From Taklimakanibacter sp021828105 (GTDB lineage Bacteria; Pseudomonadota; Alphaproteobacteria; Rhizobiales; Aestuariivirgaceae), in NCBI GenBank assembly GCA_021828105.1, contig JAKATG010000016.1, positions 62,001 through 126,000 on the forward strand: a DNA stretch of 64,000 nt. The letters run 5' to 3'. Under the pieces are notes generated by a model. The model was not told the origin of the DNA. It did no database searches and saw nothing but the letters and a program-made list of their open reading frames with translations. Shown here one piece after another: positions 48,060 to 57,108 of the stretch (its first letter is position 1; each line of letters starts with the position of its first letter). Made by a program: the position numbers and the translations under genes.

Positions 48060-49067
48060 TTACCCATCGACACAGACTTCGACGCTGTGGACGGCATTGC
48101 GATATCCGTGCATGGGTTGAACTGTTCCCGTTGCGTCCGTCGCGCGGGCTAGGATCGCTTTTCGACCCGGTTCAATGGGCGTCCAATCCAGGTTGAACCT
48201 ATGCCATGCCCAATCGGCTCGCCGATACAGCGCGGCGCCCGTCCAGGAGCGGCCCTGGTCGAAGCTGAGCTCCACCGTCTCCAGCGGGTGCTCCGACCAG
48301 GCCCAGCCCCAGATGCAGATTGCTTGGCCGAGCTTCACTGTTGTTCCCGGTGCCGGCGCGACGATGAGCGATTCCGGAGCTATGCCCCAGACGGGGCGTC
48401 TCTGATCGTGACCGCCTTCGCCGGCATCGAGGATCTGGTCGTTGTAGAAATGTGTTGTGAAGGGCGCGTCGGCCCTCCGGTCGCTCAAGGTGAGCCGGTA
48501 GAGCCATTTGACCGAATTCGTGCCGTAAAAGCCGGGAACGACCAGCCTGAGCGGGAAGCCATTCTCGCGGGGAATTGGGGCCCCATTCACCTCATAGGCG
48601 AGGAGCACATCACCCCGTATAACCCGGTCCATCGGCAAGTCCTTCAGATAGAAATCGCAAGGAAATCCCGCGAAGTCGCCGTAGTCCGCGCCATAAGACC
48701 AGAGAAATGAAGCTGCATCGTTGGGTTGGCAATGGGCGAGCACGTCGCGCAGATCGACGCCGCGCCAGATTACATTGGCGACCCGTCGCGCCGGAATATG
48801 CGGCTCCAGGGGATTGCCTGCACATTGATGGACCGCTTCCACCTGCTTCGGCGGCAGTTGCTTCAGGTCGTGCAGGGTAAGTCGGAGCGGCTTGCGGACA
48901 AGGCCATCAATTGTCAGCGACCATGTGGTGTCGTTGATATCGGGAATGCCGCAATGCGCCAGGACGAAGAGATCGCCTGCGGGTGTTATGGGGTCCGACA
49001 TCTGATGCGGCAGGAGTGGAACCCGACGGACGATGCCTTGTGGCCTTAGCGGCGGACGGGGGTTCAT
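48060..49067 (-). CDS. Sulfite oxidase-family molybdopterin enzyme
   Basis: This 335-residue protein has the sulfite oxidase Mo-cofactor domain (~40-210). The Mo-ligand cysteine is C82 (VHQCAGNPLEP), followed by WRGVDLRDVL, FPLRLVVPGFYGTNSVKWL and a C-terminal dimerisation domain with WGWAWSEHPLETVELSFD. The usual Arg just after CAGN is replaced by Pro-Leu. No signal peptide or cytochrome partner is seen, so location and electron acceptor are uncertain. The start ATG at 49067 follows AAAGGTCAGG. It may detoxify sulfite or oxidise another small oxyanion. Confidence 0.87.
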   Translation of the reverse strand: MNPRPPLRPQGIVRRVPLLPHQMSDPITPAGDLFVLAHCGIPDINDTTWSLTIDGLVRKPLRLTLHDLKQLPPKQVEAVHQCAGNPLEPHIPARRVANVIWRGVDLRDVLAHCQPNDAASFLWSYGADYGDFAGFPCDFYLKDLPMDRVIRGDVLLAYEVNGAPIPRENGFPLRLVVPGFYGTNSVKWLYRLTLSDRRADAPFTTHFYNDQILDAGEGGHDQRRPVWGIAPESLIVAPAPGTTVKLGQAICIWGWAWSEHPLETVELSFDQGRSWTGAALYRRADWAWHRFNLDWTPIEPGRKAILARATDATGTVQPMHGYRNAVHSVEVCVDG

Positions 49068-49187
49068 GCGGCCTGACCTTTGCAGTCATCACTGTTGGCG
49101 AATCTAGGACGGCGGCAGCCGAGGACCTACTGGGATTGATGCAACCGGTGTTGCGCCGAAGTGCAGTCCCGTGTCTCTCAGCCTGAA

Positions 49188-50090
49188 TCAGGAGTTGCCC
49201 ATCAGGAATGCCTGCCGCCGCTCGACCAGCTCGGCGACGAACTTCATGACCGCCTTGATACGGGCAATATATTCCAGATCCTCATGGACGCAGAGCCAGA
49301 GGTCTCGCTTGGGCGAAGCCTGATCGGGCAGGACGGATACAAGGCGCTTGTCAAGGGAACCCGAAAATGCCGGCAATAGGACGATGCCTACACCGTTCGC
49401 CGCCGCATGCTGCTGGGCAAGCATGGATGATGTACGGAAAACGACAGTCGGATCCTTGATGACATCGAGCAGCCAGTGAGTCTCGCGGACGATCACGATA
49501 TCCTCGATATAGTCGATGAAGACGTGGTTCACGAGATCGCTGGCACTGGCCGGCGTGCCGCGGCGCTCGAGATAGCCGGCGGATGCGTAGAGCCGCAGCG
49601 CGAACTCACCGATCTTCTTCACCACCAGACGAGGACTGTTGGGACGTATGAACGACAACAAGATGTCGGACTCGCGCTTGGGCAGGTTGGCGACGTGGCG
49701 TTCGGTGAGGAGTTCGACCAGCACGGCGGGATGGCGCTGATGGAACTCATGGAAATGCTCGGCCAGGAACATGCTGGCAATGCCTTCCATCGTGCCGAGA
49801 CGTACCGATCCGGAAATCTGCGCCGGCTTGCTGCTGACATTCTGCGCGATCGCCAGCACATTGGCTTCGATCGATTCGGCATAGCTTAGCAGGCGCTGAC
49901 CGGCATCCGAGAGAGCGAAGCCGGAATTGTTGCGATCGAAAAGCTTGCAGTCGAGCGATTTCTCCAGTTCCGCAATGCGGCGGCTCACCGTCGTATGGTC
50001 GACGCGAAGGCGCTTGGCCGCAGGCATCAGCCTGCCCTGCCGGGCCAATTCGAGAAAGTATGAAAGATCGTTCCAGTCGAAGCCGGACAT
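49188..50090 (-). CDS. LysR-family transcriptional regulator
   Basis: This 300-residue LTTR has its HTH in residues 1-60 (WNDLSYFLELARQGRLMPAAKRLRVDHTTVSRRIAELE spans it) and the VDHTTVSRRI recognition helix typical of one proteobacterial clade. ATG at 50090 follows GGGAGGAAG; an in-frame start 54 bases upstream has none. It is divergent from the flavoprotein/nitrilase/aldoxime dehydratase operon across a 214-base region and is the best candidate regulator for it. No clear T-N11-A site could be selected. Confidence 0.9.
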   Translation of the reverse strand: MSGFDWNDLSYFLELARQGRLMPAAKRLRVDHTTVSRRIAELEKSLDCKLFDRNNSGFALSDAGQRLLSYAESIEANVLAIAQNVSSKPAQISGSVRLGTMEGIASMFLAEHFHEFHQRHPAVLVELLTERHVANLPKRESDILLSFIRPNSPRLVVKKIGEFALRLYASAGYLERRGTPASASDLVNHVFIDYIEDIVIVRETHWLLDVIKDPTVVFRTSSMLAQQHAAANGVGIVLLPAFSGSLDKRLVSVLPDQASPKRDLWLCVHEDLEYIARIKAVMKFVAELVERRQAFLMGNS

Positions 50091-50304
50091 CGCTTCCTCC
50101 CTGTTCGTTGCAGGAAATCTGGACCGGGCGAGCGCCGGAGGCAACAGGGCCCCCGATTTGGGAGGCTAGTCCGGGCAGGAGCCCTTTGCTGCGCGCTGCG
50201 TTCTTCCAAAAAATGAAAGAGTGAATTCGCTTCTTCTCGACTTATGGCTGGCAGTGGAATCGATATGTTTGGCTGGTCAGACTTTCGAGAGTGAGGAGCG
50301 AGCC

Positions 50305-52371
50305 ATGGAACAGAAGCTGAATGCCCGGCCATCGCCTTTCCATCGGGGCGAGCAGGAAATGCAACGGCGGATTGGCAGCCGCGACTATAGCGAAGCGCAA
50401 GGGCAACGCTCGATCCGCGACTTCATGCCCGACCAGCACCGCAGCTTCTTCTCGCTCCTGTCCTATGTTTTCCTCAGCGCGGTTGATGCAGATGGGTGGC
50501 CCATCGCGACCATGCTGCACAGATCTCCGGGCTTCATTTCCAGTCCTGATCCGCGGCTGCTGCATATCGGTGCGCAGTTTGTACCGGAGGACCCCGCAGC
50601 AGCCGCCCTTCGTGTTGGCAGCGCCGTTGGCGTGCTCGGACTCGATCTGGCAACGCGTCGGCGCAATCGCATGAATGGACGGATCATAGAAATGTCCAGG
50701 GTCGGTTTCATGATCCAGGTCGATCAGAGCTTTGGCAACTGTCCGCAATACATTCAGACGAGAATATGCAGTCCTTTCAATATATCGGCGCAGTCCAGGC
50801 CCGCAGTCGTTCAGCGGTTTCCTGGCCTCGACGACAGCATGCGCGCCGCTGTCGCGAGAGCAGATACATTCTTCGTAGCGTCTGTCAGCGGCCTTCCAGG
50901 CGATCCAGCGGTCCACGGCGCCGACATGTCGCACCGCGGTGGCAAGCCGGGCTTTGTAGGCGTCGATGGGAATGACCTCGTAATCCCCGATTTCAAGGGG
51001 AACGCCTTCTTCAATACGCTTGGTAACTTCCTGATCAACCCGAAAGCGGGCCTCTTATTTCCCGACTTCTCGACCGGCGACCTGATTTATCTTGCCGGTA
51101 CGGTACAGATCGTCTGGGATGGTGCCGAACTGAGAGCCTGGCGTGGCGCCGAGAGGCTATGGCGGGTCAGCATCTCGCATGGCTGGCGGCTGAAAGGAAT
51201 GCTGCCTTTTCGCTGGGCCTTCCAGGAGAGCGCACCCTCCATCCACCTGACAGGGTCCTGGCCCGAGACGAAACAAGTGCTCGAGGAGACGGGGGGCAGG
51301 GAGATCTACCGATCCTATCGCGTGGAATCTGTCGTGAGCGAAACTCCGCTTGTCCGCTCGATCTACCTTGCGCCCCATGACGGTAGGCCGCGGCCAGCCT
51401 TCAAGCCAGGACAGTTCCTCCCGATCAGGTGGACACCGGCGGGCAGGGCCCGACCGCTCAACGGCGTCTACACCATTTCCGCCTCGCCGTTCGCCGATCA
51501 GCTGCGCCTGTCGATCAAGCGAGGCCATAATCTGTCGCGGCAAATCCACGACCAGCTTAAGGTTGGGGATGTCTTGGAAGCGCTTGACCCACACGGCGAT
51601 TTTTACCTCGACCCGTATCTTGACAGGCCCTGCGCCTTCATCTCGGCCGGTATTGGCATTACGCCGATGATCTCGATGCTGGGCTATCTGCTGGCGGAAG
51701 GAAAACGGACCGGACAAATGCGCCCGACCTTGTTTGCCCACGCAACCCCCGATGCCACGGAGCAGCCGTTTCGCACCCAACTCGAGGACTCGGCACGCAG
51801 TGCCGGCGGTAAGCTTCAGCTCCATTTCACACTGAGCCGGGCGCGCTCGGGCGCGGCAGCGGCACAGCGCTTCCATCAAACCGGCCGGCTGACGGCTGAG
51901 ACACTGTATCCGCTCCTTCCCGGTCCGGACCGCGAAATATATCTCTGTGGCCCTCCGGGCTTCATGCAGGATCTCTACGACGGCTTTCGTGCACTGGGAA
52001 TCGGCGATGATCGCATCCATGCCGAGGCATTCGGTCCCTCGTCATTGCGACGCGGCGGAGAGGCGGTGTCCGAGTCCGAAGAGACCGGGGCAGGAGATAC
52101 CGAGGTCGTATTTGCCCGTCATGGGCTGCGCGTCGCCTGGAATGCAGCAAGCAGCAACTTGCTCGATTTTGGCATCGACCGGGATGTGCCCCTGGACTCC
52201 GGCTGCCGACGTGGCGCCTGCGGCACCTGTGCGGTCCGGGTTTTGTCTGGCACCGTGAAATATGTCCAGGCACCGGCCATTTCTCCCGTACCGGGCACGG
52301 CGCTGCTGTGCTGCGCACGCCCGGCGCCTTCCGGTCTCGCCGGGCAGTCCCAATTGATACTCGACGCTTGA
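50305..52371 (+). CDS. Three-domain flavo-iron-sulfur protein (PNPOx-like + ferredoxin reductase + 2Fe-2S)
   Basis: This 688-residue fusion has a flavin-binding split-barrel domain of the pyridoxamine-phosphate-oxidase type at residues ~45-330 (FFSLLSYVFLSAVDADGWP, GFVGVDGNDLVIPDF). A ferredoxin-reductase-like FAD/NAD module covers ~345-600 (NGVYTISASP, FISAGIGITPMISML, YLCGPPGFM). A C-terminal plant-type [2Fe-2S] domain has Cys 634, 639, 642 and 669 or 670. Electrons should pass from NAD(P)H through FAD and the cluster to the split-barrel flavin or an external acceptor. The start ATG at 50305 follows GAGGAG. It is first in the operon with nitrilase and aldoxime dehydratase. Its substrate is unknown; an oxime/hydroxylamine-related redox step is one guess. 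Confidence 0.88.
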   Translation: MEQKLNARPSPFHRGEQEMQRRIGSRDYSEAQGQRSIRDFMPDQHRSFFSLLSYVFLSAVDADGWPIATMLHRSPGFISSPDPRLLHIGAQFVPEDPAAAALRVGSAVGVLGLDLATRRRNRMNGRIIEMSRVGFMIQVDQSFGNCPQYIQTRICSPFNISAQSRPAVVQRFPGLDDSMRAAVARADTFFVASVSGLPGDPAVHGADMSHRGGKPGFVGVDGNDLVIPDFKGNAFFNTLGNFLINPKAGLLFPDFSTGDLIYLAGTVQIVWDGAELRAWRGAERLWRVSISHGWRLKGMLPFRWAFQESAPSIHLTGSWPETKQVLEETGGREIYRSYRVESVVSETPLVRSIYLAPHDGRPRPAFKPGQFLPIRWTPAGRARPLNGVYTISASPFADQLRLSIKRGHNLSRQIHDQLKVGDVLEALDPHGDFYLDPYLDRPCAFISAGIGITPMISMLGYLLAEGKRTGQMRPTLFAHATPDATEQPFRTQLEDSARSAGGKLQLHFTLSRARSGAAAAQRFHQTGRLTAETLYPLLPGPDREIYLCGPPGFMQDLYDGFRALGIGDDRIHAEAFGPSSLRRGGEAVSESEETGAGDTEVVFARHGLRVAWNAASSNLLDFGIDRDVPLDSGCRRGACGTCAVRVLSGTVKYVQAPAISPVPGTALLCCARPAPSGLAGQSQLILDA

Positions 52372-52511
52372 CGCTGGCGCGCCGGCGCTGCGAACGAAGC
52401 TGCAAGGGGCGTTGCATATTTGGGGTGTTCAAGAAGCGCCGTCCTTGGATGCAGTTTATGTCGGGCGAAGACGACAGGACCTTCGGAAAACCATGCAGGA
52501 GTTGCACGCGA

Positions 52512-53630
52512 ATGATCTCATATCCAAGCTATAAGGTCGCAGCGGCCCATGTTGCTCCGATTTTCCATGACACCGACCGCAGCGTCCTAAAGGCGTGCGC
52601 GACGATCTCCGAAGCAGCCGCCCATGGTGCCAGCCTGATCGTCTTCCCGGAAGGCTTCATTCCCGGATTTCCGATCTGGTCAGGTGTCGTGGCACCGATC
52701 CGCACGCACGACCATTTCAAGGAGCTTGCCGCGGCGGCCATCGAAATCGATGGGCCGGAGCTCGACCGCATTCGCTCCGCCGCACGCAAATGCGGCGTCT
52801 TCGTTTCGATAGGCTTCACCGAGGCCACGAAAGCGAGCGTCGGCTGCCTGTGGAACGCGAATGTCCTCATCGGAGAAGATGGGACGATCCTCAATCATCA
52901 TCGCAAGCTGGTCCCGACCTTCTATGAAAAGCTTGTTTGGGCGAGTGGCGATGGTGCAGGCTTACGCGTCGTCGATACCAGGCTCGGCCGCCTGGGTGCG
53001 TTGATCTGCGGCGAGAACACCAACCCGCTCGCCCGCTACACGCTCATGGCGCAAGGCGAGCAGGTCCACATCTCGACCTATCCGTCGGTTTATCCGACCC
53101 GGCCTCTGGAGGAAGATGGCAACTACGACCTGGAGAACGCCATCCGCATTCGGGCCGGTGCCCATTCCTTCGAGGCAAAAGTCTTCAACATCGTAGCCTC
53201 TGCCCCTTACGACCGGACCGCGAGGAAAGCGGTGGAACGGCTGGGGAATGAGGCGCTGGCGCTGCTGGAAGCGAGTCCCAAGGCGGTCTCAATGATCATC
53301 GACCCGACCGGCGTCGTGATCAGCCCGACGCTGTCGGCCGAGGAAGGGCTTGCTTATGCCGATGTCGATATCGCCCGCTGTGTCGAGCCAAAGCGTCTCC
53401 ACGATGTCGTCGGTTACTACAATCGTTTCGACGTGTTCAAGCTAACCGTCGATCGAACCTCCAACCATCCGGTTCTCTTCGAGGACGACAAGCCCCCCGC
53501 TTTCCTGACGACGCCGAAGGCCTCCACCGTCGCCCCTACAGTGAATGGAAAGACGAATGGAGCGCAGGGCCATTCGGACGCCGTGTCCGGCGCGCCGGCG
53601 CTCGTGCCCGAGGACAGCCGCGTGGAGTGA
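52512..53630 (+). CDS. Nitrilase
   Basis: This 372-residue nitrilase-superfamily enzyme of the true nitrilase branch has the triad E47 (VFPEGFIPGFP), K132 (HHRKLVPTFYEK) and C166 (LICGENTNPLARY). CGEN-NP after the cysteine and the length are typical of nitrilases that turn R-CN directly into R-COOH and ammonia. A low-complexity tail follows residue ~335. ATG at 52512 gives the family start (MISYPSYKVAAAHVAP) with AGGAG ten bases upstream. An aldoxime dehydratase gene follows after 27 bases, which is the known pairing for aldoxime degradation. Confidence 0.92.
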   Translation: MISYPSYKVAAAHVAPIFHDTDRSVLKACATISEAAAHGASLIVFPEGFIPGFPIWSGVVAPIRTHDHFKELAAAAIEIDGPELDRIRSAARKCGVFVSIGFTEATKASVGCLWNANVLIGEDGTILNHHRKLVPTFYEKLVWASGDGAGLRVVDTRLGRLGALICGENTNPLARYTLMAQGEQVHISTYPSVYPTRPLEEDGNYDLENAIRIRAGAHSFEAKVFNIVASAPYDRTARKAVERLGNEALALLEASPKAVSMIIDPTGVVISPTLSAEEGLAYADVDIARCVEPKRLHDVVGYYNRFDVFKLTVDRTSNHPVLFEDDKPPAFLTTPKASTVAPTVNGKTNGAQGHSDAVSGAPALVPEDSRVE

Positions 53631-53657
53631 TCGTCGATTAACAGCAGGACGGGTCCG

Positions 53658-54710
53658 ATGATCGACTACGAGGAACTGCGCATCATCCGCGAGCGGCGAC
53701 CAGCTTCGTTCGAGCCTCCGGTCAAGCGGTATTCGATCCGCTGGGAGCGGAGTGTGGATCTGGCGATCACCGCCTACTACGGAGCTCAGGCGCCGACGAA
53801 GGAGGCGGTCGAGCAGGCCGATTTCAAGCAAGTGATGCTGGCGGCGTTTGCCAGCGACTGCGGGCCTGCATCGGTAGAGCAGGGCTTTTTCGTCGATGCC
53901 GCCGGCCAGTACAATTTCGTCTTTGTCGCCTACTGGCTTGATCCTCTGCGCCATGAGCGCTGGGAGGCGGACTCACAATTGCACGCCTGGTGGAACGACC
54001 CGATCCGGCTTGCCGGAACTATCGGCCTGTGGCGCGAAGTGCTCCGCGTCCCGATCGAACGGATGGAAACGCTCTACGCTTATCCAGATTACAAGGTCGG
54101 CATTGCCCGCTGCCCTCCGTCCACTTTCACGCTTACCCGGAATAGCGGCTATTTCGGCGCGATGCGCGACCGGATTCCGGCGAGCGCCGTGGATAGCCTT
54201 GCGACAGCGATGGCCTTTCCGCAGCCGGTAAAGCGCCACAGCGCGGGCACCCGCTGGCTGGTTCATGTGCCGAAAAATCTCACGGTAATCAGATCGGGAC
54301 AATACTGGGCCAAGTGCGGGGGTGAGCAGCGCACGGACTATCTGGTCAAAATGCGGCCGCTGCTGGAAAAGGGCACAGCGCATCTCGGCCAATATCCCGA
54401 AGAAACGGGTTGCCTGAGCATGCGGCTGAGCCGCTGCGTCGAGGCGGGCGGTCGAGAACGCGACGAGTCGTTCAATCATGCCTATTTCCTGTCGCTCGCC
54501 CATCTCGAGGAATGGTCCGCGTCGCACCGGACTCACCTCGCCATCTGGCGGCATGCGATCGAGATGATGAAGGCCTATGGCGAGAAGCGCGAATTGCGGA
54601 CCTGGCATGAAGTGTATGTCCTGCCGGAAGGCGGGCAGCGATTCGAATACGTCAATTGCCATCCTCGAACCGGCTTGCTGCCTTATTTTGAAGGGTCCCG
54701 ACTCGAATGA
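53658..54710 (+). CDS. Aldoxime dehydratase (heme-containing, Oxd family)
   Basis: This 350-residue protein resembles phenylacetaldoxime/alkylaldoxime dehydratases, which remove water from R-CH=NOH to give R-CN using a heme in which the substrate binds the ferrous iron. The visible family blocks are ITAYYGAQ, GYFGAMRDRIP (~165-175), FNHAYFLSLAHLEEWSASH and TWHEVYVLPEG. H293 in SHRTHLAIW is the candidate heme ligand and H317 in WHEV the candidate catalytic histidine; the numbers are close to those known for OxdA (299 and 320). The start ATG at 53658 comes 27 bases after the nitrilase. The stop overlaps the mutase start (ATGA), which ties the pathway to methylmalonyl-CoA chemistry. Confidence 0.9.
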   Translation: MIDYEELRIIRERRPASFEPPVKRYSIRWERSVDLAITAYYGAQAPTKEAVEQADFKQVMLAAFASDCGPASVEQGFFVDAAGQYNFVFVAYWLDPLRHERWEADSQLHAWWNDPIRLAGTIGLWREVLRVPIERMETLYAYPDYKVGIARCPPSTFTLTRNSGYFGAMRDRIPASAVDSLATAMAFPQPVKRHSAGTRWLVHVPKNLTVIRSGQYWAKCGGEQRTDYLVKMRPLLEKGTAHLGQYPEETGCLSMRLSRCVEAGGRERDESFNHAYFLSLAHLEEWSASHRTHLAIWRHAIEMMKAYGEKRELRTWHEVYVLPEGGQRFEYVNCHPRTGLLPYFEGSRLE

Positions 54711-56881
54711 GTGATAGTGGTCTCGATGGCTGGCTGGCGCGAGCCCGCGCCGAACTGAAAGGAGCCGATCCGTTCGCCGCTCTGATGCGCGAGACAGTCG
54801 ACGGATTGCAGATCAAGCCCCTCTACACGGCGGATGATCTGAGCGACATCGACCATATCGATACACTTCCGGGCCTGCCGCCATTTGTCCGCGGTCCACG
54901 CGCCACCATGTACACCAACCGGCCATGGACGGTCCGGCAATATGCCGGCTTCAGTACCGCGGAGGAGTCAAACGCTTTCTATCGGAAGGCCCTCGCTGCC
55001 GGCCAGGCTGGCCTGTCGGTGGCATTCGATCTCGCCACCCATCGTGGCTATGACAGCGACCATCCGCATGTAGTTGGCGATGTTGGCAAAGCCGGGGTAG
55101 CGATCGATTCCGTCGAGGACATGACCATCCTGTTTGCAGGAATTCCTCTCGACCGGATCAGCGTCAGCATGACCATGAACGGTGCGGTGCTGCCGGTGCT
55201 TGCGAGCTTCATCGTCGCCGCCGAAGAGCAAGGAGTGCCGGCGCAAAAACTGTCGGGCACCATCCAGAACGACATTCTCAAAGAGTTCATGGTGCGCAAC
55301 ACCTATATCTATCCGCCCGAACCTTCGATGCGGATCGTTGCCGACATCATCGAGTTCACCGCTGCGAATATGCCGCGGTTCAACGCAATCTCCATATCCG
55401 GCTATCATATGCAGGAAGCCGGCGCGACCGCGGTGCAGGAGCTGGCCTACACGCTCGCGGACGGCCTCGAATATGTGAAGCTGGCCTTGTCGCGAGGCCT
55501 CGCCATTGACGATTTTGCCGGACGGCTGTCTTTCTTCTTTGCCATTGGCATGGATTTCTTCACCGAGATCGCGAAGCTGCGTGCCGCTCGACTGCTGTGG
55601 GCGGAGCTCATCCGGCCTTTCGGGCCCGCGAGACCGGAGAGCCTCGCGCTGCGGACCCATTGCCAGACCTCAGGTGTCAGCCTGACCGAGCAGGATCCTT
55701 ACAACAACATCGTGCGCACCGCTTTCGAGGCCATGGCGGCCGTGCTTGGCGGCACGCAATCGCTCCACACCAATGCCTTCGATGAAGCGTTGGCGTTGCC
55801 GACGCAGTTCTCGGCCCATATCGCGCGCAACACCCAACTCATCCTGGCCGAGGAGACCGGCGTAACACGCACCGTCGATCCGCTTGCCGGCTCCTACTAT
55901 GTGGAAAGCCTTACGGATCAGCTCGTCCGATCGGCGAGAAAGCTCATCGCCGAGGTCGTGAAAGCCGGAGGCATGACAAAGGCGATCGAAGCGGGCATTC
56001 CGAAACTGCGAATCGAGGAAGCGGCAGCCAGACGCCAGGCGCTGATCGATAAGGGAGCGATTGCCGTTATCGGGGTCAACAAGTACCGGCTCGAGCACCA
56101 AGAACCCATCGCTGTCCTCGATATCGACAATGCCGTGGTGCGGCAAAGGCAGGTCGAACGACTGATCGCGCTGAAGGCTTCGCGTGATCAGGCTCGGGTA
56201 GACGAATGCCTCACCCGTCTGAGTGAGGCCGCTGCCAGCGGCCGCGGTAATCTGCTCGGCCTTGCCGTTGATGCGGTTCGCGCCCGTGCGACGGTCGGCG
56301 AGATTTCGGCAGCTCTCGAGAACGCATTCACACGGCATAAGGCCGTGATTAGATCGGTTGCCGGAGTCTACCGCGCGGCCTTCGGCGATGCGGCCGCCTT
56401 TCGCGAGGTCGAAGAGGACATACGTTCCTTCACCTTCGAGGAAGGGCGCCGGCCGAAGATGCTGGTGGTTAAGCTCGGCCAGGACGGTCACGATCGCGGC
56501 GCCAAGGTCATTGCCTCGACCTTCGCCGATTTTGGCTTCGATATTGAGGTCGGGCCTTTGTTTCTGACGCCGGTGGAAGCCGCGCGACGAGCCGTGGACA
56601 ATGCCGTTCACGTGATCGGTGTGTCCAGTCATGCGGCCGGTCACCGGACTCTGGTGCCGCAGCTGATTGCGGCGCTAAAGGATCTCGACGGGAAGGATAT
56701 CGTTGTCGTGTGCGGCGGCGTCATACCGCCCAAGGACTACGATGAACTTTACAAGGCCGGTGTCTCGCTCATTTTCGGTCCAGGGACGCAGATCTTGGAG
56801 GCGGCGAGGCGCGTCCTGGCGGTGGTCAGCGAAGCGCGGCGGACGTCGCGCGAAATGACCCGCTGGCCGGCCAACGGATAG
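54707..56881 (+). CDS. Methylmalonyl-CoA mutase, single-chain
   Basis: This 724-residue adenosylcobalamin enzyme has an acyl-CoA TIM-barrel domain (~20-560) and a C-terminal B12 domain with D593-G-H595-D-R-G598. Substrate residues of the methylmalonyl type are kept: the Tyr in RQYAGFS and the Arg in FMVRNTYIYPP. It is therefore more likely methylmalonyl- than isobutyryl-CoA mutase. SGVSLTEQDPYNN has Val where Trp is usual. It interconverts (R)-methylmalonyl-CoA and succinyl-CoA. The start overlaps the aldoxime dehydratase stop by four bases, so it is part of that operon. No MeaB/ArgK chaperone or epimerase gene is present. Confidence 0.92.
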   Translation: MSDSGLDGWLARARAELKGADPFAALMRETVDGLQIKPLYTADDLSDIDHIDTLPGLPPFVRGPRATMYTNRPWTVRQYAGFSTAEESNAFYRKALAAGQAGLSVAFDLATHRGYDSDHPHVVGDVGKAGVAIDSVEDMTILFAGIPLDRISVSMTMNGAVLPVLASFIVAAEEQGVPAQKLSGTIQNDILKEFMVRNTYIYPPEPSMRIVADIIEFTAANMPRFNAISISGYHMQEAGATAVQELAYTLADGLEYVKLALSRGLAIDDFAGRLSFFFAIGMDFFTEIAKLRAARLLWAELIRPFGPARPESLALRTHCQTSGVSLTEQDPYNNIVRTAFEAMAAVLGGTQSLHTNAFDEALALPTQFSAHIARNTQLILAEETGVTRTVDPLAGSYYVESLTDQLVRSARKLIAEVVKAGGMTKAIEAGIPKLRIEEAAARRQALIDKGAIAVIGVNKYRLEHQEPIAVLDIDNAVVRQRQVERLIALKASRDQARVDECLTRLSEAAASGRGNLLGLAVDAVRARATVGEISAALENAFTRHKAVIRSVAGVYRAAFGDAAAFREVEEDIRSFTFEEGRRPKMLVVKLGQDGHDRGAKVIASTFADFGFDIEVGPLFLTPVEAARRAVDNAVHVIGVSSHAAGHRTLVPQLIAALKDLDGKDIVVVCGGVIPPKDYDELYKAGVSLIFGPGTQILEAARRVLAVVSEARRTSREMTRWPANG

Positions 56882-57108
56882 TGGCGGCAGGCGTCCAATT
56901 CGTACTCCTTCAGAGGCATGGGGGTCGCGCTTCGCGCTCGGCGTGCCTGCCGTCGCGCGCAAGAATTCATCGCCTTGGATCGATCTCGTTCCGTCTTGTG
57001 GAATTTTGCATTGGGGTTTGCGTTTTTCGTCCCTTGCTCAAAGCCATGCTCGGAGATGAACTGCAGCGAGTAGAAGAGCAGATAATCTGGTGAACTGGGA
57101 GAATGAAA

